A DNA stretch of 64,000 nucleotides from contig NZ_FWXI01000012.1 of the NCBI RefSeq assembly GCF_900176355.1, positions 81,449-145,448 of the forward strand, read 5' to 3'. Source of the stretch: Sporomusa malonica (GTDB taxonomy: Bacteria; Bacillota; Negativicutes; Sporomusales; Sporomusaceae). The notes below the pieces were generated by a model. That model was given only the letters and a program-made list of their open reading frames with translations, made no database searches and was not told the DNA's origin. Of the stretch, positions 18,601 through 26,832 are shown piece after piece. Made by a program: the position numbers and the translations under genes. Every line of letters starts with the position of its first letter. The first letter of the stretch is position 1.

Positions 18601-19248
18601 CGGATGGTCAGGATTTAACGCCCTTCTGCGAAACTCATCAAGTGCATCGCGATCTAACAGATTGGCCAATTCGTCATACTCGAGGACTTCAATTTTTTGT
18701 ACTTCGTGAGAAGTCCGGAAGCCGTCAAAAAAGTTAAGGAATGGAACTCTGCCTTTGATTGCGGCCAAATGGGCCACAGCTGATAAGTCCATGACTTGCT
18801 GGACGCTGCTTTCCGCCAGCAGCGCAAAACCCGTCTGCCTCGTCGCCATAACGTCTGAATGATCGCCGAAGATACTGATGGTATTGGCACCAACGACTCT
18901 GGCACTGACATGGAATACGCCAGGTAAAAGCTCTCCGGCAATTTTATACATATTCGGGATCATCAGCAGCAAGCCTTGCGATGCCGTATAAGTAGTAGTC
19001 AAAGCGCCGGCCTGCAACGAACCATGTACTGCACCGGCGGCACCACCTTCTGACTGCATTTCCACAATCTTCACGGTCTGGCCGAAGATATTTTTTCTCC
19101 CTTGAGCGACCCACTCATCAGCATGTTCGGCCATATTTGATGACGGAGTGATCGGATAGATAGCTGCTACATCGGTAAAAGCATAGGATACATGAGCAGC
19201 GGCTGTATTACCATCCATTGTCTTCATTGTTCTCTTGCGATTTTTCAT
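15694..19248 (-). CDS. nifJ: Pyruvate:ferredoxin (flavodoxin) oxidoreductase
   Basis: An 1184-aa single-chain enzyme of full family length, converting pyruvate and CoA to acetyl-CoA and CO2 with reduction of ferredoxin, or the reverse to make pyruvate. It shows the N-terminal pyrimidine-type domain ('IYPITPSSNMAEHADEW'), two 4Fe-4S ferredoxin motifs ('CIQCNQCSYVCP' and 'CTGCGNCAQVCP'), a further Cys pair ('GACAGCTETPY') and the TPP-binding segment 'GDGWAYDIGFGGLDHVLA'. The ATG is preceded by GGGAGAG. A complete T-box leader lies directly upstream, so expression should rise when a particular tRNA is uncharged, which is unusual for this enzyme. Confidence 0.96.
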   Translation of the reverse strand: MKNRKRTMKTMDGNTAAAHVSYAFTDVAAIYPITPSSNMAEHADEWVAQGRKNIFGQTVKIVEMQSEGGAAGAVHGSLQAGALTTTYTASQGLLLMIPNMYKIAGELLPGVFHVSARVVGANTISIFGDHSDVMATRQTGFALLAESSVQQVMDLSAVAHLAAIKGRVPFLNFFDGFRTSHEVQKIEVLEYDELANLLDRDALDEFRRRALNPDHPVLKGTVQNSDIYFQQREVSNRYHQALPDIVEGYMSEISKLTGREYHLFNYYGAEDADRMIIAMGSMCEAIEEAVDYLNANGEKVGLLTVHLFRPFSIEHFFKYIPRTVKKIAVLDRTKEMGAVAEPLYLDVKSAFYGKEWQPAIVGGRCGIGGKDVIPGHVQAIFENLKEKQPKDNFTVGIVDDVNHTSLPFGQDIDTTPLGAKACKFWGLGSDGTVGANKNAIQIIGDHTSMYAQAYFTYDAKKSGGVTISHLRFGKQPIKSPYLINKADFIACHNQSYVEKYNVLEGLKQGGSFLLNCTWTGQELEDRLPAAMKRYIFEHNINFYTLDAVGIAQELGLGGRINMIMQSAFFKIADIIPVEEALKYLKEAVVKSYGNKGEKIVSMNNLAIDKGVDACLKINVPASWGNTQAVSSETKQTPAFINNILIPMNRQEGDKLPVSAFLGMEDGTFPLGTSAYEKRGIAIDVPYWLAEHCIQCNQCSYVCPHAAIRPVLLNGEELKKAPMGFIGKSVTGVTDLNFSIVVSPYDCTGCGNCAQVCPSKQKALEMKPLETQLDQQFLWDYAMTVSPKANPMNPFTVKGSQFEQPLLEFSGACAGCTETPYAKLVTQLFGDRMMVANATGCSSVWAGSAPSVPYTKNYRGHGPAWGNSLFEDNAEFGLGMLLGVKQIREKLAMDITVAAKLNLGEEFSVACEDWLVNQEQGEGTRARADRLIAALETVKGDEPLLNEIYRNRDFLVKRSQWLFGGDGWAYDIGFGGLDHVLASGEDVNVLVFDTEVYSNTGGQSSKATPTAAIAKFAASGKRTKKKDLGMIAMSYGYVYVAQIAMGADKNQTLKAIAEAEAYPGPSLIIAYAPCINHGLKVGMGCSQLEAKRAVDSGYWAMYRYNPQLKGTGKNPFMLDSKEPTMNFQEFLMGEVRYSSLKKQFPDMAEALFEKTEQDAKERLANYRRLAGQCEADNLEAAATKE

Positions 19249-19274
19249 TCATCTCTCTCCCTTTTTTAATTAAA

Positions 19275-19525
19275 AAGCGCCCCTACTCAACGTATAGTTG
19301 AATAGGGGCGCAAAATGCGCGATACCACCCTTATTTGTAACTTTATATCGGTCAATCAACCGACTCCTGGTTAACGCCCAGGTGGCGCCTCTGCCTAATC
19401 CAAACAGAACTAATCCTGTAATTTTCGGAGAAGAGTTCATGGGTGATTTAATCAGCAACAACTCCGCACCGGTTCTCAGCAACTCCGGTTCTCTGTAGCA
19501 TTCGTTATATTGCCTTTATTCCCAA
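19275..19525 (-). ncRNA. T-box leader RNA upstream of nifJ, probable Ile (ATC) specifier
   Basis: The minus strand shows, in order, the AG-bulge segment ACAGAGAACCGG, the Stem I distal part GTTGCTGAGAACCGGT, a probable specifier region TTAAATCACCCATGAACTC, a pseudoknot-like middle (GGCGCCACCTGGGCG), the T-box motif AAGGGTGGTATCGCG, and a terminator GCGCCCCTA.../TAGGGGCGC followed by TTTTT (19277-19311). The canonical T-box has TACCGCG; here TATCGCG. With the usual AA-NNN-AC context the specifier is ATC (isoleucine; plus-strand positions 19445-19447). The specifier call is inference; the T-box itself is secure. Confidence 0.9.
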
Positions 19526-19630
19526 TCATCACTTTTGTATGTGGTTTATGAAGTTGTTAGCTGCTTAGGCAAGATTATGGCATTTTTATCTAATTCTGTC
19601 AATGAGTCTTTCAGTGTTTTTCAAAAAACA

Positions 19631-20659
19631 TTACAATTTATTCTTCGCGCATGCCCACTTAGCGATTTCTCGTACCTGAGCATTTTCATCACTCAATGCT
19701 CCAATAATATATTTCTCATACCTCGATTCATAAGAGTTGGCCATTGCCCGCAGGGCGTTTACTTTCCACTGATAAACAGTCTCCTGCCTAATAAACCAAA
19801 ATTTAGACAACATCTGATTCTTTAATTCTTCATTGTCCATCGCCACAATGCTCTCCAGCGATAACTTTTCAGCCAATTCTCCCAGCCCTGGATAGTTGTC
19901 AGTTGCCTCCCATTTACCGTAGTTCATGGGACAAGCATTCTGGCATTCATCGCAGCCATAAACCCATTTTCCCATCTTATCCCAGAGGTCTTCAGGCGGC
20001 AAATCTTTTATTCCCCAAGTAAGGCGGGTGATACAGGTTAACATACTCGTACAATATGATTGGGTTAAGGCTTGTGTTGGACAGGATTGTACGCATTCAC
20101 TACAGCCTTCTGGACAATCCGGAATCTTCGGCTCCTCAATTAGTTCCAGTTCCTCATCTATGAGCCATGTATCAATAATCACCCAAGAACCATGCTCCGT
20201 ATATAGGAAATTATTTTTTCGGATGATCCCCAGACCGGCCTTTGCAGCTACCCACCTTGCCGCGGTAACACCGTGAAGCTCTCTTGCAGTTTTGAGGTTT
20301 AAAGATTTAAGATATTCTTCAAATCTTGCGTGATTTTGGAATTCTCTGGTATGGCCCTGCAGCTTGTAATCATACAAATAATACTTCCCGATCAATCCCT
20401 CTAGGTTTTCCGGCACCTTGTATTTCCCATACCTCGTGATGCACACCACCACCGACTTAGCCCATCCATAAGACTGCTCAGGAGTAGCATATTTCAAGAA
20501 TACTTCATACATCGATCGTGTTTCAGGCAGACAATCCATCCGTTCTTCAAGTTTCTCAGCGTAGCCTTTGATCGCATCCAGCTTAATAATTCCACATGCC
20601 GCGAATCCCAGTTCTACAGCTTTTTCCCTTATCCTTAACGCCAAGCTACTTTTACACAT
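19631..20659 (-). CDS. QueG-like (epoxyqueuosine reductase-related) double 4Fe-4S protein
   Basis: 342 aa. It carries two 4Fe-4S ferredoxin motifs, 'CPEGCSECVQSCP' (~residues 185-197) and 'YGCDECQNACPMN' (~235-247), the arrangement of QueG, a cobalamin-dependent reductase in queuosine synthesis. The N-terminal part 'AVELGFAACGI' and 'GVTAARWVAAKAGLGIIRKN' also fit. The C-terminal ~90 residues contain a HEAT-like repeat ('ENAQVREIAKWACAK'). Length is close to QueG (~350-380). No queuosine genes are beside it, so it may be a paralogue with another substrate. RBS GGGAGGGAG precedes the ATG. Confidence 0.72.
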   Translation of the reverse strand: MCKSSLALRIREKAVELGFAACGIIKLDAIKGYAEKLEERMDCLPETRSMYEVFLKYATPEQSYGWAKSVVVCITRYGKYKVPENLEGLIGKYYLYDYKLQGHTREFQNHARFEEYLKSLNLKTARELHGVTAARWVAAKAGLGIIRKNNFLYTEHGSWVIIDTWLIDEELELIEEPKIPDCPEGCSECVQSCPTQALTQSYCTSMLTCITRLTWGIKDLPPEDLWDKMGKWVYGCDECQNACPMNYGKWEATDNYPGLGELAEKLSLESIVAMDNEELKNQMLSKFWFIRQETVYQWKVNALRAMANSYESRYEKYIIGALSDENAQVREIAKWACAKNKL

Positions 20660-20781
20660 AAAACTCCCTCCCAGCTTATATATCCGTTAGACTTTAACCA
20701 GTAAAAATGGGAATATGCAGAATCTCTTCTTGGATTTTAACATCTATTTCTTGATTGAATCCCAGAATAGCCTCTATAAAA

Positions 20782-20823
20782 AAAATAACAAGAAATAACT
20801 TTGCAGTTATTTTTTGTTATTTT
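20782..20823 (-). terminator. AT-rich terminator downstream of the peptidase gene
   Basis: AAAATAACA.../...TGTTATTTT with inner AAATAAC/GTTATTT; on the minus strand it is followed by TTTTTTTATAG. Probably ends the zinc-ribbon/peptidase transcript. Confidence 0.75.
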
Positions 20824-20936
20824 CTCTGCCTATAAAATTATTTCCTGCTTTAGCTTACATATCTTAACAAAATTTCGCTGTTAGCGACACCCACGGACCG
20901 CCAGCCATCCGGGCGCTTCCTGTTGACTTCACCTTG

Positions 20937-21803
20937 CTACTTCCCTGTCATCAACTTCTCAGTAAATTGGTGCTCAAAATTATCCAAAGTTACACCAAAG
21001 TTACGCTCAAAAACCAGCCCTTTGTCAGCAGCCTGATTGACGAGCTGGTAATATAAAACAAACGCATCCCAGCCGGTTGAAGATTGTAGTTCAAGTACGG
21101 CAACTTCCGCTATCCGGTAGGTTACGGAGGCGCCGTATTTATCCAGAGATGCCCTCCATTGCTTACTTGTCCTAAGCTCTGCGAGACCGGGCAGTGCTGC
21201 CGCCGCGCCTATTTCTTGCAAACAATATTTTTTATAGGACGCCAGGGACTTGCCTCCCCAATCTTCCGTCAACTGCACTGCAATGATCCCTGCCATTCCT
21301 TCCGTAAGCCATTCCAAGCCACTCATCTTTCCGTTAGTCAGTTGATCTTGAAATTGGTGAACCACCTCGTGTGCGATAGTAGCAATCAAGCTCGGACTTG
21401 ATGCAAGTCGGGGATGACCGGCATTTAGTATAATTACGGAGCCCTGCGACGATGCACTGCTGGTTCTGCCTCTACGAATGGCTTCTTCTCCAGATATCCT
21501 GTGTTCTTTCATCTGCGCCTGAATATAGCCATCTGTATCTGAAGTCAGTATAATACGTATGTTTCGTCTCAACTGAACATTGTATTTATCCATAAAGAAC
21601 GCCTTCACATTCTCTACAGCAATCGCTGCACTATGCTCAACCTCCTTAGAAACGCCACTATTTCTGATAATCTCGACTCCGCTGCTTGGTGCAAATACAA
21701 GAGATATCTGGCTAAGAACAAGAAAAGTGAAGACCGCCAAAAGCTGCAGAAAACCGCCGATTGTAACGCCTTTTACCGTCTCTTTAGCATCCGGACTTTG
21801 CAT
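20937..21803 (-). CDS. Membrane-anchored gluzincin metallopeptidase (peptidase MA-like)
   Basis: 288 aa. One N-terminal transmembrane segment ('GFLQLLAVFTFLVLSQISLV', ~17-36) anchors an extracytoplasmic domain with the zinc motif 'IAHEVVHQFQ' (HEXXH) and, 19 residues on, 'WLTEGMAGI', whose Glu is the probable third ligand, as in gluzincins of the peptidase MA type. The remaining C-terminal part is helical. It lies 32 bp downstream of the zinc-ribbon protein gene and is probably co-transcribed. The substrate is unknown. The ribosome binding site is weak (AAGGGAA). Confidence 0.78.
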   Translation of the reverse strand: MQSPDAKETVKGVTIGGFLQLLAVFTFLVLSQISLVFAPSSGVEIIRNSGVSKEVEHSAAIAVENVKAFFMDKYNVQLRRNIRIILTSDTDGYIQAQMKEHRISGEEAIRRGRTSSASSQGSVIILNAGHPRLASSPSLIATIAHEVVHQFQDQLTNGKMSGLEWLTEGMAGIIAVQLTEDWGGKSLASYKKYCLQEIGAAAALPGLAELRTSKQWRASLDKYGASVTYRIAEVAVLELQSSTGWDAFVLYYQLVNQAADKGLVFERNFGVTLDNFEHQFTEKLMTGK

Positions 21804-21835
21804 ATCAGTTTCTGTTCCCTTTTCTCACTGTCTCT

Positions 21836-23071
21836 TTATTTAATATAAACGTGGTTCGGACCGTTTAGTGTTGCTGCGGTCCAGCCGTCATAATCGTTAT
21901 CAGGAATTGGCTGTAGACTGGAATTATTGAATTTATTCCGGTGAATATCATACTCCTTATACCATCCGTTCTGAAATTCATATACCTCACCGGTTTGAGG
22001 ATCACGGAGCCGTTCCTTGCCCAGCATGGCATCACTGCGTTTTGCAGACAGAATGTCATAGGTTTTCTGCCGTGCTGTCCACCCTTTGGTAATAATATCA
22101 GAAGTCTCTCGTAAGGTTTGGCCAGCACGCATGACACCTGCAAAGGCCTCTCTGCTGGAAGCAATGTATGATTGAACATACTGCTCGCTCAGGCTAAAGC
22201 TAGAAAGCGACCGTATCAGCGGGTCCTGTGCATGAATAAACTCGCGCTGAGGCGCTGTTACTCCCATAAACATGAGGGCATAAGCCTGGTGCCCACCTGG
22301 CCCGTTTACAAAAGGAACTGTCTCAAACACGGTTGTAGTAAACAAACCTTCAACAACCTTACCATTGAGCGTGAACAGCGCTCGAACCAATTCGGTGGTT
22401 CCCCCGCCGTACTGACTGGGTACCGGCTGAGTAGAGATAATCGTCAACCCATTAAACTGTGGAAGCTCGGCCATATAATTTCTGGCAATACGACTGTTTG
22501 TTACTGCATTCCACTTAGATAAAAAATTGCTGGCTGTAGGCGGTGAAACAACTGGCATGTCCGACCATGGAACAGAGTACCCCCCCATGGCCATATACTG
22601 CTGATCAATCGACTTCTGCTGTTGGCTAAGGTAAACAGGTCCTACTGCACCAAAAAAGAACACTTGGCGAGCCGGTTCCTGTGGATCACGCATCCAGACC
22701 CCCAAGGTAGGGCCTTGTCCAGCAGTAACAAGCTGCCAACCTGCCGGTTTTTCAATTGTAAAGAAACCGCCGTTATAAGTCTCCAACTTTATAGATGAAC
22801 CTGCCGCAGCTGCTTTTTTCGGGGTTAATTGTGACGGTACTGATTTCCCGGAAACATCGTCTGAGCCAAAAGCTAAAAAACCGCCAGTCAAAAGAGCTGC
22901 AACAGTGCCTATGAGTACCATTTTTTTATTTTTGAGAAAAGAGCTTACTGCTCCGTCTGCAGCCTTGTTCCTGGCCGGAGCTGCTACAGCCACATTCACT
23001 GCACGACCGCAGCCTTCACAAAAATGGTTTTCTTTTTTTATTTCAGATCCACATTCTCCACAGAAGGGCAT
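21836..23071 (-). CDS. Zinc-ribbon membrane protein with large extracytoplasmic domain
   Basis: 411 aa. The N-terminal zinc ribbon 'FCGECGSEIKKENHFCEGCG' (two CxxC pairs) is followed by a linker and one transmembrane helix (~50-68, 'MVLIGTVAALLTGGFLAFG'), then ~330 residues outside the membrane with no recognised catalytic motif. This layout is common for proteins of unknown role in Firmicutes. It is probably the first gene of a two-gene transcript with the metallopeptidase. GAGGATAAAGGCT precedes the ATG. Confidence 0.78.
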   Translation of the reverse strand: MPFCGECGSEIKKENHFCEGCGRAVNVAVAAPARNKAADGAVSSFLKNKKMVLIGTVAALLTGGFLAFGSDDVSGKSVPSQLTPKKAAAAGSSIKLETYNGGFFTIEKPAGWQLVTAGQGPTLGVWMRDPQEPARQVFFFGAVGPVYLSQQQKSIDQQYMAMGGYSVPWSDMPVVSPPTASNFLSKWNAVTNSRIARNYMAELPQFNGLTIISTQPVPSQYGGGTTELVRALFTLNGKVVEGLFTTTVFETVPFVNGPGGHQAYALMFMGVTAPQREFIHAQDPLIRSLSSFSLSEQYVQSYIASSREAFAGVMRAGQTLRETSDIITKGWTARQKTYDILSAKRSDAMLGKERLRDPQTGEVYEFQNGWYKEYDIHRNKFNNSSLQPIPDNDYDGWTAATLNGPNHVYIK

Positions 23072-23133
23072 AGCCTTTATCCTCTCCTCAGCTTAATATC
23101 CTTATTGTTTATTATAATCGATTTCTGTCGAAT

Positions 23134-24299
23134 ATGGTAATCATTTTAATCTCCATAGTCAAGGCTGATGAAATTGAAAAAGATTTAGTATTCATTGGGC
23201 TTCTAGGGATGATCGCCCCGCCGCGCAACGAAGCCAGGGAAGCAGTTAAAGTGTGTACAACAGCTGGGATTCGTCCTATCATGATAACAGGTGACCATCC
23301 AGATACGGCATTTGCTATCGCGAAAGACCTTGGTATTGCAAAAAGTATTACGCAAGTTGTTACGGGATGCGAGCTGGACAACATATCCACAGATGCATTA
23401 CAACAAGTCATCCAGCGAACCAATGTTTTTGCCCGCGTATCCCCGGAGCATAAGATGACTGTTATTGAAACATTGCGCAATAACAAACATATCGTCGCAA
23501 TGACCGGTGACGGAGTAAATGATGCTCCTGCACTTAAGAAGGCCGATATTGGAATAGCAATGGGGATTACAGGGACAGATGTAGCAAAAGAAACGGCAGA
23601 CATGATAATAACTGATGATAATTTTGCCAGTATCGTCAAATCTGTCGAAGAAGGCCGAGTCATTTATACCAATATCAGGAAATTTATTTATTTCCTTCTT
23701 TCTTGCAACGCCTCAGAGGTATTAGTAATCCTCTTCGCTATGCTATTGGGCTGGCCTATCCCCTTGCTTCCAATTCAAATATTATGGGTAAATCTGGTTA
23801 CTGATACTTTCCCTGCTCTTGCCCTTGGCGTAGAAAAGGAAGAACCTAATGTAATGAAACTTAAGCCCCGTGATCCTGCTGAACACTTACTTAGTCGAAA
23901 TATGAAGATCATGATCGTAATACAGAGCTTGGCTATGGCCATTACTGTACTCGCTGCTTTCCAGTACGGTTTGAGAGCTAACTACAACGACCTCGAAGCA
24001 GCACGCACCTTTGCCTTCATTACACTTATCGCCACACAAATTATTTGCGCCTAAATCTGCAAGATCTGAACATTACTCAGTATTCCAACTCGGGTTTTTT
24101 AGTAATAAATACATGAACTTCGGCGTTGCTTTCTCTTTTGTTCTGCTCGTTCTCTCCTTATACGGCCAAGGAGTGGATCGTCCTTGCCGCTTTGGCACCC
24201 ATCCCATTCTGCGCTGCCGAGTTGAGTAAACTTGCTTTGGGATTTTTTAATACCAAAACAAGTTTGACTGCTAAAAATTGTGAATCAGTCAACAAATAA
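23134..24299 (+). pseudogene. C-terminal remnant of a cation-transporting P-type ATPase
   Basis: Only the last third of a ~900-aa P-type (calcium/cation) ATPase remains. Homology starts at about 'EIEKDLVFIGLLGMIAPPR' (the phosphorylation motif DKTGT and N-terminal helices are missing) and includes 'MTGDGVNDAPALKKADIGIA'. The first frame stops at 24054; the protein continues in a second frame ('ARSEHYSVFQLGFFSNKYMN', ~24070-24165) and in a third ('EWIVLAALAPIPFCAAELSK', 24171-24299). Two frameshifts plus the 5' deletion make it non-functional. Confidence 0.88.
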
Positions 24300-24319
24300 A
24301 TAGGTAAGCTCCACCACCC

Positions 24320-24357
24320 GAGGGCATTAAGGCCAAACTCGTTCCCTCAATGCCCTC
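24320..24357. other. Stem-loop between the ATPase remnant and the exported protein gene
   Basis: GAGGGCATT/AATGCCCTC, 9 bp, with a 20-nt loop; on the plus strand it is followed by a run of A, so it is not a standard terminator in either direction (the T-run precedes it on the minus strand). Confidence 0.5.
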
Positions 24358-24395
24358 AAAAAAAACTCAACGGTCAAGATTCTGCTTTTGAATCC

Positions 24396-24932
24396 TCAGT
24401 CGACACCCAATGAATAATTATTATCCAAACGAATCACGACTTCTTCCTTTATTTTTAAATCCACTTCTGTTCCAGCCCTGATTATCGCTTCTTTTCCTTT
24501 AATTAATACCCCGAGTAACGAATATCTTATTAAAAATTGTGGTTTATCACCACGTATTTGCAGCATACCGGTTACAGGAATGGAATGACCATCCTTTGTT
24601 TTCACTTCGGAAAAAGCAACTTCAAGCTGGCCATCTTTATCCCAAGAACCAGCCTTTTTTATCTTCGTGATGCTGGCCTCAACATCAGTATTAGCAGGCA
24701 CTATTACGACGTCTCCGATCATTATGTCCTCTATTACTTTAAAATGCATCTTCTCATTTTGCCTGATTTTCTGCGAACTTATTGTTTCCACTGCTCGAAC
24801 TTTAATGATCATACCTTTTGCCATGGTTAAATTACGTGGCATAACTGTCGCTATTTCATTTGTAGACGCAAATGCCACACTCACCGACATAATCACAACA
24901 AGTAGACTAGCTAATATAGCTTTAAAATTCAT
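24396..24932 (-). CDS. Exported protein of unknown function
   Basis: 178 aa. A Sec signal peptide ('ILASLLVVIMSVSVAFAS') is followed by ~155 residues, probably all-beta, with 'VVIVPANTDVEASITKIKKA' and a C-terminal 'AIIRAGTEVDLKIKEEV'. This resembles the barrel-like region of TrbI/secretin-associated proteins only loosely; no function is assigned. AGGAGG lies 9 nt before the ATG. An 18-bp operator like that in front of the nitroreductase lies upstream at 24960-24977, so it is probably in the regulon of the neighbouring MarR protein. Confidence 0.78.
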   Translation of the reverse strand: MNFKAILASLLVVIMSVSVAFASTNEIATVMPRNLTMAKGMIIKVRAVETISSQKIRQNEKMHFKVIEDIMIGDVVIVPANTDVEASITKIKKAGSWDKDGQLEVAFSEVKTKDGHSIPVTGMLQIRGDKPQFLIRYSLLGVLIKGKEAIIRAGTEVDLKIKEEVVIRLDNNYSLGVD

Positions 24933-24959
24933 ATTAAAAACCTCCTACCAGTATTAAAA

Positions 24960-24977
24960 TTAGTTTTGTCTAACTAA
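24960..24977. promoter_or_regulatory. Probable MarR operator, site 2
   Basis: TTAGTTTTGTCTAACTAA: the same outer TTAGTT/AACTAA arms and the same 18-bp length as site 1 at 26616-26633. It lies 28 bp upstream of the exported protein start, in its promoter. Confidence 0.65.
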
Positions 24978-24991
24978 CTATTGTCAAAATT

Positions 24992-25432
24992 TTATCCTTC
25001 AATTTCGTTTACGATTTTTCTTAAGAGCTCTGTAAACTGTTTTTTCTCATCGTCTTCAAGACACTTAGTCATCTTTAGGGCGAAATGATAATACCCCATG
25101 CTCTCAATCGCTAAAAGTTCTTTCCCTTTTTCTGTTAAGTATATGTGGAATACCCGCAAGTCTTCTTCCGACTGCTTTTTATAAACGATATTACGCTTGA
25201 TCAGCCGGTTAACAATATCTGTGATAGTGGATTTCTGGACATTAAACCGTTCTACCAACTGTCTAAATGTAGGGCCATCCATGTCCTTAATCGCATGAAG
25301 ATAATGCAGCTGAGTTATTGTTAGATTAAATAAATCTCCACTGTCTGTTTCCTCTTTATATTTCCTCATGGACTGTCGCATCGTTTCCGATAGAATATCT
25401 ATATATTTTACAATAAGAGCTTCGGTTTCCAT
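24992..25432 (-). CDS. MarR family transcriptional regulator
   Basis: A 146-aa winged-helix regulator. The recognition region is 'TFRQLVERFNVQKSTITDIV' followed by the wing 'QSEEDLRVFHIYLTEKGKEL'. The start at 25432 has GGAGG 5 nt upstream. It follows the nitroreductase gene by 22 bp, so the two are one operon. It should be a dimeric repressor released by a small aromatic or oxidative signal; the two matching palindromes at 26616 and 24960 are its likely targets. Confidence 0.9.
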   Translation of the reverse strand: METEALIVKYIDILSETMRQSMRKYKEETDSGDLFNLTITQLHYLHAIKDMDGPTFRQLVERFNVQKSTITDIVNRLIKRNIVYKKQSEEDLRVFHIYLTEKGKELLAIESMGYYHFALKMTKCLEDDEKKQFTELLRKIVNEIEG

Positions 25433-25454
25433 CAAATCCTCCGTACCTCGAATA

Positions 25455-26588
25455 TTATATGTATCTGGATTCAATAACAATTATTTTAGACATAGGCATA
25501 CGTAAACTAACAGGTTGCAGATACTCTTTAACATATCCTATCCGCACTACGAACTGGATACTTCCAGTATGACCAAGTTCCTTAGCCAATTCCGTCAGCC
25601 AGGGAGCTTCTTCTAATACCTGGGTCATCGGATGAAAAGCAATCAACTTTTCGCGAGCACGCAACCAAACCGACTGAAATACTCTTCCTGCGTTTATCAA
25701 TTCAGTTACAATGGCATTATCGCTTTTCACAACTAGCCATCCAGCACAGTTTTGCACTTGTTCCTCAACTAACTTTATTGTCTCATTTCTAAACGGCTTA
25801 CTTAGTACATCTCCTTTACTTAAGAAGTGTTCTGCATACCAACGAACAATACCTTTGAGTTCCATGCTTTCAGGAGTAAGACCATTATGATGTTCTCTTG
25901 CCTCCTGCTCAGTCCATCTGATCCATTCGGCTAACTCTTTCTGAGCATCTTCCCTATATACTTGAGTTTTATTTGCCAGCAAGGTAGCTTCGCTCAGATA
26001 TGAGCCCGCTTTAGAATTCAGCGGATAATAAAAAACTGTGTTTTTATTGTTTCCTACCAGATATTTTATATCTTCCTCCCTCATCGGACTTTTAAGCAAG
26101 TGTTTTCTTACCGTCCTCCGTTCTTTTATCGCTCGGTCAGAGATACTTGTCTCTTTCCCTTTAATTAATCTTAGCTCTGCTATTTCAGAGCTAAAGTTAT
26201 CTTTCCCAATAACATCAGTTTCTGCTTCATATCCTTGTATTCCCGCTGCTACCGACAGATTTTCAATAAAAGCCCCTATTGACAACATCATTTCTCGATT
26301 ATCAGGATCAACAGCCGGTAACCATCGTGTCATATCTGATCCTATGACCCATCGCTTCGGTCCTTTTATTGTTATCGTCCAAGGCTGCGTATTGTGGCCA
26401 CTTGGAGCAAGGGATGCCAAATATAATATTTCGATTTCATCTTTGCTTAAACCCTGTATATATGACAAAGTATAACCTCGTCTCAGGGTACCTTCCCCTT
26501 TCCTCTTCAGCCATGAGTAAAAAATTGATCCAGCACCCAGTGCAGTTCCCCCGCCCCAACAATACTTTATAAATTCCCTCCTGTTCAG
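25455..26588 (-). CDS. Acg-like nitroreductase family protein with twin-arginine-type N-terminus and CTG start
   Basis: 377 aa. The core (from ~residue 45) matches the Acg/nitroreductase group: 'LASLAPSGHNTQPWTI' for FMN binding and 'WLPAVDPDNREMMLSIGAFI'. The frame continues upstream past the TTG at 26468 without a stop, encoding 'NRREFIKYCWGGGTALGAGS' followed by a hydrophobic stretch and a basic 'WLKRKGKG'-like segment, a Tat-type signal. The only start codon in place is CTG at 26588, 9 nt after AGAGGGG. First gene of an operon with MarR, behind a MarR-type operator. Family members bind FMN; substrate unknown. Confidence 0.75.
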   Translation of the reverse strand: MNRREFIKYCWGGGTALGAGSIFYSWLKRKGEGTLRRGYTLSYIQGLSKDEIEILYLASLAPSGHNTQPWTITIKGPKRWVIGSDMTRWLPAVDPDNREMMLSIGAFIENLSVAAGIQGYEAETDVIGKDNFSSEIAELRLIKGKETSISDRAIKERRTVRKHLLKSPMREEDIKYLVGNNKNTVFYYPLNSKAGSYLSEATLLANKTQVYREDAQKELAEWIRWTEQEAREHHNGLTPESMELKGIVRWYAEHFLSKGDVLSKPFRNETIKLVEEQVQNCAGWLVVKSDNAIVTELINAGRVFQSVWLRAREKLIAFHPMTQVLEEAPWLTELAKELGHTGSIQFVVRIGYVKEYLQPVSLRMPMSKIIVIESRYI

Positions 26589-26615
26589 AAAGTAATTCCC
26601 CTCTCGTTAATTTTA

Positions 26616-26633
26616 TTAGTTAGCACTAACTAA
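26616..26633. promoter_or_regulatory. Probable MarR operator, site 1
   Basis: TTAGTTAGCACTAACTAA, a perfect inverted repeat (8-bp arms, 2-nt centre) 28 bp upstream of the nitroreductase-marR operon start. The rest of the spacer to 26832 is AT-rich promoter DNA shared with the divergent glycosyltransferase gene. Confidence 0.72.
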
Positions 26634-26832
26634 CTATATTAAAGCATAATTGGTCTTTTTTGTAAATGATATTTTATCCGTATCACCCGCAACCGCCGGC
26701 GATGTTTTAATATATTAACAAATACTTTACTAAAATATAACCTTAGTTTTTTTCATATTCCGTATAATGAAAGAGAAAGCCTTGCCTTTCGTTAGCAAAA
26801 CCCTGACAACCATTAAATTTAGGAGGATACCA

